A stretch of 64,000 bases of DNA from Marasmius tenuissimus (Eukaryota > Basidiomycota > Agaricomycetes > Agaricales > Marasmiaceae): the NCBI GenBank assembly GCA_029532415.1, contig JAQOTA010000006.1, forward strand, positions 186,001-250,000. The letters run 5' to 3'. The translations under genes and the position numbers were made by a program. This document shows positions 11,509 to 21,256 of this stretch, one piece after another; position 1 is the first letter of the stretch; every line of letters starts with the position of its first letter. The notes under the pieces are model-generated. The model ran no database searches. It was not told the origin of the DNA and was given only the letters and a program-made list of their open reading frames with translations.

Positions 11509-14500
11509 ATGCTGTCAGTTATCGCACTCAGCTTGCTGGTTGCAGCTAGCCAAGCCATTTTGGCAACACCTGCAAGCCTGCAAGCCTTTCCCTCAGCTGC
11601 TATCGACCTCAAGCCATTCTTCAATAACAAAGCCGCTTCCTCAGACGGATCTGCCGACTTCGATGGTCAAGGTGGCAGCTTTGATAGTCAGTTCTTGCCT
11701 ACAGGTGTTTGGACGCACGACAACATTTCGGTAAGGGGTGCGAACGTGTAAACTCCTCGAAACTTTCGCTGACTACACCTTCCAGTACAACCTCCCTTCG
11801 TCCTGGGGTTCTGAGAACGACAACGTCATTGCGTCAGGCCAAGTCCTACCGCTCGAAAATCCCGCTTATGTTCACGAAGCCCATTTCCTGTTTGCCGGTG
11901 ACGGGAGTACGTGTCAGGTCTGCGAATGAGAATCTTCAGAGGGCGCTTAATGGGGATTTTTACAGATAGTGTTGGTTTCGCTGCAACGCTGACGCTCAAT
12001 TTCGCGGACAACACTACCCAGAATTTGACTCGTGCGCTCGTTTCGTATCTCCTCCGCCACATACCCAACTGATCTCCCTCTACAGTTCAAGGGAAAGGCT
12101 GGTGGTCATGGCCGCTTCTGAACAAAGGGGTAATCCAAACGTGCGTTTACCCTCAGATGTTACCATCGGAGTATAGCCGAATCTGATGTCGTCTTGCCAG
12201 CCCATACAATATCATCAAGAACGGCACAACCCTCACCAAAAACCTCAATGCGACCCAGATCTATCAGTGGTCAACTTCGATACCCTCCGAACAAAAACTG
12301 TCCAGTATAACCCTATCTTCAGATACCTCTCCTCGACTACACTTCTTCGCCATCAACTTTTCCCCCTCCTCTGACCCATCCCAGTCGTCGGGTGCAGCTC
12401 TCGCCGTCCGTAGAGCGAGATTCACCAACCGCTGGGAAACTGTGAATAACGTCCGTGCGCAAGCAGTCGAAGTCACACTGGCGAACTTGTTACCCGGCAA
12501 CACGCTATCTGCGAACACTTCCTTGACTTCGAAACACACCATCGAGATATCGGGACCTGGCATTCAGACTCTGACGCCTGGAGTGCTCAATCGTCTCGTT
12601 CCCGGGGATCAAGTACGTGTGGATGTTCTGGTTTCGGGCGTTCAGAACGATACAGACGCGAGCATGGTGGTCAAGGATAATGGGGGGACAACGGTGGGGA
12701 CGTCGGATGGGTGGGCAGCCAGCCCGTTGATTGAGGAGTGGATGCCGGATGCTAGTGTTCTTGCGAAACATGAAACGCCGGCATGGGTGAGTCTGTCTCT
12801 CGAGTCTCGTTGTGGTTGGTCCTGTCTAATGTGATATTCTAAGTGGAACAAAGCAAAATACGGTATCTTGCAAGTCACCATGTGCTTGGTACATTCGTCG
12901 TAGCATTGACGTTGAAGCGATAGCATCCATTGGGGAGTGTACAGCTATCCGGCATGGGTGAGTCACCGTCATCCTTGACCCATAGGTTTATTAAGACCTA
13001 ATGCTTCGCTCATCTACGTATAGGCTCCTAATAGTACATACGCTGAATGGTACAAGTAAGTCCGTCCTTACTTAGGAGTGTTCCCTTCACTCACTATACG
13101 CCAGCTGGGACCTTCACGAGGATCCACATAACACAAGTAACCCAACCTTCCAACATCACTTGGAAACATTCGGACAGGCAAGGCGACACCCCGTTACTAT
13201 TTCGAACGCTTCGAGCTGAAGACCTGATCTCTTGCAGGACGTCGTTTACGATGACTTCATCCCCAAATTCACCGCGTCCAAGTTCAACGCGAGCCAGTGG
13301 ATGGACCTCTTCGACCGAGCCGGCGCGAAATACTTTGTCCTTGTCACCGTCAGTTCACCTCTCCTCCCGACATCGATGAGTCACTGAAGTCATCTGTTCA
13401 ACTAGAAACACCACGACGGCTACGCTCTATTCGACACAGGCAACACCACCCACCGCAGTAGCGTGTATTCCGGTCCTCAACGTGACTTGGTAGCCGAGTT
13501 GTTCGCGACCGCTGCTCGAGAAAAACCAGACATCCATCGCGGGACGTATTATTCACTTCCGGAATGGTCAGAGTAGAATCGCAGCGCTGTATTCGAACGA
13601 TGACTGATTGTTCGGTTCTTCACTCCAGGTTCAGCCCAGACTATGCAAAATACGGCTTTGGAGAGTGGCCTGGAGGCTTAGCCCATAACGTTTTCAACGA
13701 GTCTCAGATAGAGCCTTACACAGGAAGACTTGATATTTCCGATTACATCAACGACCTTCAGTTACCTCACATGCTTCAGTTGGCGGACCAGTACGAGACT
13801 GAGATTATGGTACGTGAATCCACGACCTGCCAACAGCCCAATGTCTAATGTTTAATGTCTATCCCAGTGGTGCGACATCGGTGGCCCTAACAAAACAATC
13901 GAATTCGCCGCCCAGTACTACAACCTCGCATTCCAAAAGGGGCGTCAAGTGACTATCAACAACCGTAAAAACGCAGCATCCCATTTACCCTCTTCTACCC
14001 CCCTCACTAATTCAGCTCTACAGGATGCGGCGAAGTCCCAGACTTCGTAACCCCAGAATACTCTACCTTCAACACCATCGAACCGGACAGCTGGGAATCC
14101 AGCGAAGGAATGGATCCTTTCAGCTACGGGTACAACTCGGCCACGAATGCGAGTCAGTATAAGAATGGGACTACTTTGATACGTACGTTGGTTGATATCG
14201 TTTCCAAGGGGGGGAATTTGTGAGTTTCTTCCGAATTACGGTGATGATGAAGTTTTGACTCTCTCTTCTAGCCTCATCGATATCGGACCAACAGCAGAGG
14301 GAGAGATTATCGCTCCGATGGCTGATAACCTTCTCGATGCTGGTGCTTGGCTTCAACATTCCGGTGAATGTGTATACGATACGGTAATAATCATTCCTAT
14401 CCCATCCCACCCCATTGCGGCGTGCTTATACATTACTACTAGGACTTCTCATTTCAAGGCTCCGAAGACATCAACGTCACAAACACCTCGACTCCCGCAC

Positions 14501-14766
14501 GATTCACCCGAACCGCAGACACATTCTGCATTGTCGCCTTCGACCGCCCCGGAGAAAACGGCGAGTTGGTCGTTAACAAACGACTCCCTGTCCTCCCCGG
14601 TGATGAGATACGGTTCCTCAGTCCAAACGTCAACGGGAGCGAACCGTTACCTTGGTCGGTGGACACGTCCACCGGACGCCTTACAGTTGATATTTCGGGG
14701 GTTATGGATCAGATTGATAGTGTACAATTCGGGTGGGCGTTTCAAGTAAAGTACAAGGTTGCTTAG
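11509..14766 (+). CDS. Secreted alpha-L-fucosidase, glycoside hydrolase family 29
   Basis: This gene of many short exons encodes an extracellular enzyme that removes alpha-linked L-fucose from glycans. The start at 11509 gives a clean signal peptide (MLSVIALSLLVAASQA); an in-frame ATG at 11437 would place 24 residues before it. An N-terminal beta-rich region with many N-glycosylation sequons precedes the catalytic domain, which begins near 12930 with the WGVYSYPAWAPN-type segment. It continues through HHDGYALFD (about 13412) and YSLPEW. The WCDIGGPNK segment (about 13870) holds the Asp that acts as nucleophile in family 29. GGNLLIDIGPTAEG (about 14215-14300) is a conserved family stretch, and a C-terminal beta domain follows. 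Termination is 25 bases before the stop of the convergent acireductone dioxygenase gene, so the 3' ends must overlap or be very short. Catalytic residues appear intact. Confidence 0.85.
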
Positions 14767-14791
14767 TTCGTAGTGCCAATCAACTCTCAAC

Positions 14792-15580
14792 TCAAGCTGC
14801 TTGAGAGATACTCTTCAAATAACCAACTCTGTGTTCGTTGAGATCGGATTCGGGGCTTCGGTTGATTGCAGCCCATTTGGGTGCGTCCTGAGCGAAGCGA
14901 AGGGTATTGAGCCTTTAAGTTTATGAGGGAAGGGGGAAGGGGGAGTTCCATACCCTGAAGAGTCTCATAGCCTCCACTTTGTTCCCTTCATCTAGGGTGA
15001 AACGATGGTAGATACCAGGTGGGAGTACGATCAAGTCGCCTGCGCTTATGACAACGCGGATCCAGGAGTCGGAAGGTGCTTCTGTAAACGGGGAGGGCCG
15101 TTGTCAGTCTGTTTGCTTTTTGAACTTGGGCTTGTGCGCCTTACCTCGTACGTCAAAGTAACAACTCCCAGATATGAGATATCGGATCTCCTCGTCTTCA
15201 TGGAGATGTCTAAATTGTATAACGAGTCAATGTCATTCCCATCATCCGGCGTCCGGCGTCAAGTACTTACTCTTGGAAAAACATCTTTATCTTCTCCTCA
15301 TAGGCCTAGCAAGGAAGCAAGCAAGTAAGTAAAGTAGTCAACAACTCAAACCCCGAATCCTCACATCCCCCAACCCCTCTTTAGTAACGTTGATAGTATC
15401 CCGGTTCTTATACTCCCGCTCCCTCGCGATAGCGTCAATCTTCTCCTCGTAGTCGTCTGTGAGCGGGATATGCCACGTCTCGACGTTGAGGGACTTCAAG
15501 TGCTCGGATGTGACTGGGCGTGCGGAGTCGTGAGGGAGACGTGGGTCGCCTGGGAGGTTGTCGAAGTAGTAGGCTCTCAT
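14792..15580 (-). CDS. Acireductone dioxygenase (methionine salvage)
   Basis: Five short exons encode about 179 residues of the cupin enzyme that oxidises acireductone with O2, yielding the keto acid precursor of methionine when iron-bound. Exon 1 (15580-15365) opens [19 protein letters not shown], the family signature. A 35-base exon 2 follows, then exon 3 with the metal ligands in [12 protein letters not shown] later exon has [16 protein letters not shown], where the His is the fourth ligand. All splice junctions are GT..AG and in phase. A further in-frame ATG 51 bases upstream exists, but family members begin at the chosen Met. All four expected metal ligands (His, His, Glu, His) are present. 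The gene converges on the fucosidase gene. The product acts in the cytosol or nucleus. Confidence 0.9.
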
Positions 15581-15938
15581 TTTTGTTGGGATGGGGGGGA
15601 AAAGATGGGGTTGAGTGGGGGCAAGTGACAACTCTGGCTTTTAAATAAATGAATATCGGAGATGCTGATGGGGCTGAACCACTATTGTATCATGTGGAGT
15701 TATGAACATCAGAGAGCGGGATGATAACGGGGTTTGCACGCGTACGGATTCTGTTACTGGGAAAAATGCAAGAAAAGACTCAGAGGCTTGCAATTGATGG
15801 GGTGTACATACATAATATGGCTGTAATACTACTACGAATTGACAAGGCTTACCGAACACCAATAAGTTTCACATCCCTCTGCTCGACGAGCTTTCCTCCA
15901 GCAGCGAGACGGCGTCAATCCAGCTGAAGAAGTATTTT

Positions 15939-16290
15939 TCACTGAGGATGATCCTTCATCCATCGTTTCACCACGTTTGGCATGGGACAAGCCCTAGATT
16001 CTGCTTTTTCATCACTGGCATCGTACATCTTCTGGCAACAGAGGTAGAGATTCCTCAGCTATTGGTCGCACTTTTCGGGTTTGTAGGTGTTTTTGTTCAG
16101 ACAGGTTTGAAGACTGCAAGCTGATGCGGTAGTTTGTTTTTTTGTTTTTTTTTTTTTTTGATAAGGGAATTTGAGATCATTCGACGGAACGAGAGCGGAC
16201 TTGAGCTTGACATGGAGGATCATCGACATCCTACATCCACGGTCAGTTGGTGTGAGCGAGCGTGTTGAGATATCGGGTACTTACTGGCAT
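15939..16290 (-). pseudogene. Decayed copy of CMC4
   Basis: This is an inverted copy of the intact gene at 19339-19678, with the same exon order: ATGCCA, a short second exon and a third exon encoding CSLQTCLNKNTYKPEKC. Two lesions break it. In the third exon the CAC codon after GACCAA of the good copy has become TAG, giving a stop in the middle of the cysteine motif. At the end of exon 2 one G has been lost at the splice donor (CTCAAGTCCGC instead of CTCAAGGTCCGC), which shifts the frame or kills the splice. The second exon also carries six extra bases at its start. The downstream part still matches closely up to KRWMKDHPQ and the stop at 15939. The intron holds a T-rich homopolymer at about 16137-16159. 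Decay appears recent because most codons are unchanged. Confidence 0.85.
16137..16159. repeat. Poly-T tract
   Basis: A run of T with two G interruptions lies in the second intron of the decayed CMC4 copy. The intact copy has a shorter A-rich stretch at the same place. Confidence 0.8.
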
Positions 16291-16759
16291 GATATGGCTG
16301 GTGGTGAACGTTCGAACGTTTTGAGCGAGGGCCTGGACGTGGTCACCTCGAAAGTGGTTGAAGCGTTGAGGCCTTGAGGTTTAGCGCTTAGCGGCGGAGG
16401 CTATGACGATGTTTATTTGGGCTTGCTAGACAACACCGCGATCGTCCTCGGTAACTAAACCGGCTTTCTCTTGGCTAATAACCACCACTGCTACTTTGCA
16501 CTCGACTTACTCACCTACACTCGGTTCGTCTATGATATGGGAAACAGGATCTCTAGGAGGGCCACGAATGTCGCTGATGGATTTTGAGGAAGTTCACGGA
16601 TGTTTGGAGCATCGCCGACGCTGCGGAAAGACGGTTGAGACTCCATCCACTGTATAGCCGCGCTGTGCAGGGTCGGGCTAGGAAGGCCATGAAGAATACT
16701 ATTTCATCTCCTCCACTTCTTATCTTGGCCGGCTCTTTCTCTTCCCATCACCACCCCCA

Positions 16760-18214
16760 ATGCCCCCTCTAGCTCGTCGCGCTGAGGAAGCTGACTCTAG
16801 TCCAAATGTTGCCCTCATCGTAGGACTCACTGTCGGAGGGATCCTACTCATCTTGTGTGTTGTTTCCGCTATACTATTCATCCGACGCCGTCGTCAAAGA
16901 CGACCACAACCAGTACGCTCTGTCTCCGCCCACAGATTCAACATCGACATCGAAAAGCCAGACTCGGAAGCCCTACAACCCCTTCACAACCCTTTCGAAA
17001 CCGACGCGGACCACCGATACAGGAGACAGTCTTACCCAGGCATCGGCCACCCAAAGGTCTATCTCTCCTACGAAGAATCCCCTACCCTACCCGACTTTGA
17101 CACCACCGCTCTACTCCAAGAACAACAACCCAATCCACACAGTTCACCCTTCCCCTCACCTCTTTCGTCAACCTTCGGACGCCAAGACGAACATGAAACG
17201 CGACCCATATCGTTCTCCGTCTCGCCAAAGTCCCTTCCCCGCCTGACCATCCCTAATTCGCCCAAACATCAGGTTGATGTCACCACCACCACTACCACCA
17301 TTATCACCACCTCGCAGCACGATTCAGATTCCGCAGTCGAAGCTACGCTCTACGCTCCCGGAACATCGGACAACGTTGCAATATCCCCTATTCAGTCTCA
17401 GCAATCGGCATCGGCATCGCCCCCAACTCCACGACTAACGTTGGCACCTCCACCCAAATTCAGTCGGGAGTCGATCCCCGTTCACACCGATAGCGACTCT
17501 GACACGGATTCGGCCTATTCACAAGGGTCAGCGTCTACCCGTTTACATGGAGATTTTAGTACGCATCGGAATGAAATACCACCACCTGTTCCGGCGTTAC
17601 CGGATTATCTTAGGCGGCCTACCGTGACCATGCCCATGACCGAGTCTACCACTCAAGCTCAAGGAGAGGAGGAGGAAGAGTTGGACGAAAACGGGAATCC
17701 ACTACAAAGGGTACCGACGATACTCATCGCAGGGCTGTTGAAGAAGCGAGCTCGAAGGTCTGGGTCTGGGGGTCCGCCGACGAGACAGCTGAGTCGGGTG
17801 TCGCGTATCGAACGGTCGGACTCCATCACGTCGTACCGAGGTAACGACTCCACCTCAGCGCTAGCAGTTCACCGACGGAGTACGAAGAGGAGGCGAAAAA
17901 ATGACTCGGTGACGACGGGAGAACCTGCGGATCTGGCAGTGGAAGTGGAAGGGTTGAAGACGGTTTGGGAGAGAGAATCGGAGTCTAGTTCCGCAAACGC
18001 GAATAGAGAATCGGAGCCCAGTTCCGCGGTTACTGTCCTCCCGAATCCGTTTGGAGCTGCGCTTTCACCTACGGTGTCCCCGTCGACGACTCGACCGCCG
18101 ACGCCGGGATCTGAACATGTGGTGTTGTGTTATCAGCCGGAGGTGTCGAAATCGGATTCTGTTACGTCCGAGTCGGTGCAGCCTTTGAGGATGTCGAAAC
18201 GGGGGGTGCGGTGA
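16760..18214 (+). CDS. Single-pass membrane protein with long disordered cytoplasmic tail
   Basis: One uninterrupted frame of 484 codons. Residues about 16-41 form one hydrophobic helix (VALIVGLTVGGILLILCVV) followed at once by RRRRQRR, a stop-transfer signal that puts the C-terminal tail in the cytoplasm. The remaining roughly 440 residues are rich in Ser, Pro, Thr and acidic residues, with threonine runs, and contain no recognisable domain. The protein begins only 15 residues before the helix, and I see no signal peptide, so the ectodomain is very short unless an upstream exon exists in 16583-16759. Fungal proteins of this shape are often sensors or cell-surface anchors, but nothing in this sequence shows the function. 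The gene sits alone between the two arms of the CMC4 inverted duplication. Confidence 0.7.
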   Translation: MPPLARRAEEADSSPNVALIVGLTVGGILLILCVVSAILFIRRRRQRRPQPVRSVSAHRFNIDIEKPDSEALQPLHNPFETDADHRYRRQSYPGIGHPKVYLSYEESPTLPDFDTTALLQEQQPNPHSSPFPSPLSSTFGRQDEHETRPISFSVSPKSLPRLTIPNSPKHQVDVTTTTTTIITTSQHDSDSAVEATLYAPGTSDNVAISPIQSQQSASASPPTPRLTLAPPPKFSRESIPVHTDSDSDTDSAYSQGSASTRLHGDFSTHRNEIPPPVPALPDYLRRPTVTMPMTESTTQAQGEEEEELDENGNPLQRVPTILIAGLLKKRARRSGSGGPPTRQLSRVSRIERSDSITSYRGNDSTSALAVHRRSTKRRRKNDSVTTGEPADLAVEVEGLKTVWERESESSSANANRESEPSSAVTVLPNPFGAALSPTVSPSTTRPPTPGSEHVVLCYQPEVSKSDSVTSESVQPLRMSKRGVR

Positions 18215-19112
18215 ATGAAGGACGAGACTTCAATACCGGACTTTTTTCAACTTTTGTACATGTTTTCTCCAGCATTCGCCGTTACATATATATATACACA
18301 CATACACTCTCTCATTCCTTTGCATACACACACACCACTTAAGTTATTTCCTTTTTTTACCATACCCACCGCATCACACATTGCACTTTTTTTGCTCGAA
18401 CGATTGTAGTCATAACTCTACGAACTTCATTGTACTTTACGCTTTTCAACACACACCAGTTGAGTTGTCAGATCCAACATCCAAGTGAATACATACTCGG
18501 GTCGGAGGAGCTCGAGGGACGAGGCCTAAAACTATCAGGTTTGTATGTATTCAGGAGCGTGAGTGGGAGTCCTAGCTCACCCTTGTACGCACTCCATGCT
18601 CGCATTCGAGTTTTGTACTCACAACCGTTTTCTAGGCCCTACCCAGTTGATACCTACTGAAGTTACGGAGGGGTAATATCATTGTACAAGTTTGCACAAA
18701 ATTTTTAAGTCGTCACCATCTTCGACTGCAGTATGGTGCTCGCCACAATCCTAGGCTCGAACCACCGCGCTACGACGGAAAGACGTTTTGCAATGGATGA
18801 GTACCCGTCGATCAAAACGTCTGCGTAGCCGAGTGGTTGCGAAGAGAGCAGTGGTATCGAGTCCACCACAGTCCTTATCAGCCACCGATCGTTACGGTAA
18901 CGGTAAGTAAGCCTTTGCTCTAGCTGATCTTGCGCGAACGCGCCAGTCTCTGAACGGTTTTCTAGGCTAGCTGAGCCGTACAGAATATTGCATGGTACAA
19001 GTTTTCCCCTTCCATCAAAGCCCGAATGTAAGATAAACAGTCTACTACGCAAGCCAATCGAGTCAAAGTCTGATAGAAAAAAAAAAACCCAAAATATACC
19101 ACACCACCAAGC
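18215..19112. other. Spacer with AT/CA microsatellite, no supportable gene
   Basis: A TA/CA-rich microsatellite lies at about 18283-18340, and pyrimidine-rich sequence follows. Between 18705 and 19110 only short unsupported frames are visible. A tRNA-like A-box and a T-arm-like word near 18825-18860 are too close together for a tRNA. Confidence 0.5.
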
Positions 19113-19685
19113 CATCCACCAGCATCATTCGTGACCCTCCTAGAGATCCTGTTTCCTATGGCATAGACGAGCCGAGTGTGGGTGAGTAAGGTGGTGGTTA
19201 TTAGCCAAGAAAACGCCGGTTTAATTACCGAGGGCGATCGCGGTGTTGTTTAGCAAGCCCAAATAAACATCGTCATAACCTCAACTTCAACCAAACTTCG
19301 ACGCGACTTTCCTCGTTCAAACACCTACCAGCCATACCATGCCAGTGAGTAGCCAATATCTCAAGACGCTTGTTCATTATCAACTAACCATGGATATAGG
19401 ACGAGCCTCCGTGTCAAACTCAAGGTCCGCGCTCGTTCCGTCAAATAATCTCAAATTCCATTATCATACTCAAAAAAACCACCGCGTGCGCATTAGCTTG
19501 CAGCCTTCAAACCTGTCTGAACAAAAACACTTACAAACCCGAAAAGTGCGACCAACACCTAAGGAATCTTTACCTCTGTTGCCAGAAGATGTATGACGGA
19601 AGCGATGGAAAAGCAGAATCTACGGCTTGCCCTATACCAAACGTGGTGAAACGATGGCTGAAGGATCATCCTCAGTGAAATACTG
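19113..19685 (-). repeat. Right arm of the inverted duplication (CMC4 region)
   Basis: This arm is the reverse complement of 15930-16582 with scattered substitutions and small gaps. Its outer edge is close to 19685, where CTCAGTGAAATACT matches the left arm, and its inner edge is near 19113. The spacer between the arms is about 2.5 kb. Confidence 0.85.
19339..19678 (+). CDS. CMC4: CMC4-like twin-cysteine mitochondrial protein
   Basis: Three exons (19339-19344, 19400-19424, 19497-19678) give a 70-residue protein. The first exon holds only Met-Pro. The core PPCQTQACSLQTCLNKNTY and the EKCDQHLRNLYLCCQK segment match the CHCH-type layout of animal and fungal CMC4 (p8 MTCP1), including the paired cysteines on two helices; human CMC4 is of nearly the same length. 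Proteins of this type are imported into the mitochondrial intermembrane space and oxidised by the Mia40 relay; CMC4 is linked to respiratory-chain assembly. No N-terminal presequence is present, as usual for this import route. The second intron opens GTCCGC, a weak donor. An inverted, decayed copy lies at 15939-16290, which leaves this as the only working copy in the window. Confidence 0.85.
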
Positions 19686-19986
19686 AGGCCGGAGGAATGT
19701 CTTTGAGAGGGCGTTTGGTAAGCCTGTCAATTTGTAGGATTACAGGCAAAGGATCTGATCAGGAGGTATAACGAGCGAGGACTCAGCTCGGGTTATTCGT
19801 TACGTGCGGCAGCACTTCCAGGGGGGCCGGAAAGTACCTCTCCTTCCGTAGCACCGGTCATGTCGCAGAATTAGAATAAACCCCTGTCCCCATTATCCCT
19901 GTCTCTTCACGATCAGACTCAGAGAGAGTCGTGAACGGTCGTTATATGACAGGAGCCCGCTCAATTATTACTCCCCCCTCCCCTTG

Positions 19987-21063
19987 ATGCCTTTTACCAA
20001 GCCCACACCGATGCCCCCTTCGTCCTCTTCGTTGGGTACGACAGCGACAACAACAACAACTTCGTCCTCGTTATTTTTCACTCCCCCACGTACGAGTCCG
20101 ACAACCTCTCCAACGACGACTCACGGGACGTCCAAGTCCAAGTCGAAACAGATCCTGCCGAGGAGAACGCTCACCATCCCGCAGATCTTCAGGTCATCCT
20201 CCGCATCCAACAGCCTCCCTCCTCGTTCCCCTCGAGAGGCATGTCCTCCATCCCCGAGGGCAAGCACGATGACCAGACACTTTTCCAACCTCCGACGTCT
20301 CTCATTCCCAAAACCCCTACCCGCACCCGTCGCCGTACAACCCACCACCACCACTACCACGTCCCCTAACTCAAATTACCGTCCGATGAAGAACGAATCT
20401 CGATGTCTCCAACATATCACCCAGGGGATCTACGTCGCTTTCGAAGACGACACAAAAGCCTTCCCCACTCTCCGTAGCGCCCACCCCGTCGAAAAAGAAC
20501 AACTCCTCACGCACTCCGGCCACCCATTCACCCACACCATCCAAATCGTCCGAGCCTCCGCAGGCCTAGGCACCCTCTCCCCCCCAACCATCTCCCACCA
20601 CCAAAAACAGAACCAGAAACACCTAACCCTCTCAGCCCTCCCCCGCCCGCACGACCAATACGAACACCAAATGACCGTCCTCACTCGAGACCCCGAACTG
20701 ACTCGGATCACCCGCGAACTCGCAGACATCTACCTCGACGAGAGCTATTTCACTCCCGAGAGGACGTTCACGTCTGGGGATAACGGGGTGGCGAGGTTGG
20801 GGTCTAGACAGATGAGAGCTGCGAGAGAGTTTATCAGGTCGGCCGGTACTGCTACTACTACTGGTCCACGGGTGTTGATAACGGCCCCACGGGACCACCG
20901 GACGGACGTGATGTCGATCGTGGTGTGTTTTTTGGCTTGGAGTACGGGGAAGTGTCCGGCGGAGGTGGTGAATGGGATTGAGAGGCAGAGGGGGGTTATG
21001 GGTGTTTGGAAGGAGTGTATTTCGAGGGTTGGGGTGGAGTATATTGAGGAGGTGGTTTGTTGA
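19987..21063 (+). CDS. Possible dual-specificity-phosphatase-like protein without catalytic Cys
   Basis: One exon encodes 358 residues. The first 130 are low-complexity (Thr, Ser, Pro runs) and basic. After about residue 135 a globular part begins (CLQHITQGIYVAFEDDT). It ends with an arrangement resembling a small tyrosine/dual-specificity phosphatase domain: RQMRAAREFIRS, then VLITAPRDHRTDVMSIV, then a helix and GVMGVWKECISR. In an active enzyme the loop after the beta strand would be His-Cys-x5-Arg. Here that position reads ITAPRDHRTD, with no Cys. If the fold assignment is right the protein is a pseudophosphatase that may bind, not hydrolyse, phosphate. The fold assignment rests on layout only and could be wrong. 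The gene lies 308 bases after CMC4 in the same direction. Confidence 0.55.
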   Translation: MPFTKPTPMPPSSSSLGTTATTTTTSSSLFFTPPRTSPTTSPTTTHGTSKSKSKQILPRRTLTIPQIFRSSSASNSLPPRSPREACPPSPRASTMTRHFSNLRRLSFPKPLPAPVAVQPTTTTTTSPNSNYRPMKNESRCLQHITQGIYVAFEDDTKAFPTLRSAHPVEKEQLLTHSGHPFTHTIQIVRASAGLGTLSPPTISHHQKQNQKHLTLSALPRPHDQYEHQMTVLTRDPELTRITRELADIYLDESYFTPERTFTSGDNGVARLGSRQMRAAREFIRSAGTATTTGPRVLITAPRDHRTDVMSIVVCFLAWSTGKCPAEVVNGIERQRGVMGVWKECISRVGVEYIEEVVC

Positions 21064-21256
21064 GGGCTTTATCATTTGAGATTTCGTTTCGTTAGATTTA
21101 CAGGTTTTCTCGGTTTATTTTACAAGAAAGTGTGTACCATGTAATGTAAAGTGTTGTATAATTTTCTACCTCTCCCTCGTTGCTGGCCTGAGCGGGAACT
21201 TGACACGCTACTTGATCCTTCATTCTAATCCTACACGTACAACAACAACACACTGC

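Larger units (their letters stand above)
15930..16582 (+). repeat. Left arm of an inverted duplication (CMC4 region)
   Basis: This arm reads as the reverse complement of 19113-19685. Similarity covers the CMC4 coding exons, both introns, the promoter region and a stretch just beyond it (GATGTTTATTTGGGCTTGCT and GGAAACAGGATCTCTAGGAG are shared). The left arm is about 80 bases longer, partly through extra sequence upstream of the start codon and a homopolymer tract in an intron. Confidence 0.85.

Noticed and set aside
18820..18865. tRNA-like signals (A-box TAGCCGAGTGGT and a T-arm-like GTATCGAGTCC)
   Set aside because: The boxes are too close together and no acceptor or anticodon stem can be formed.
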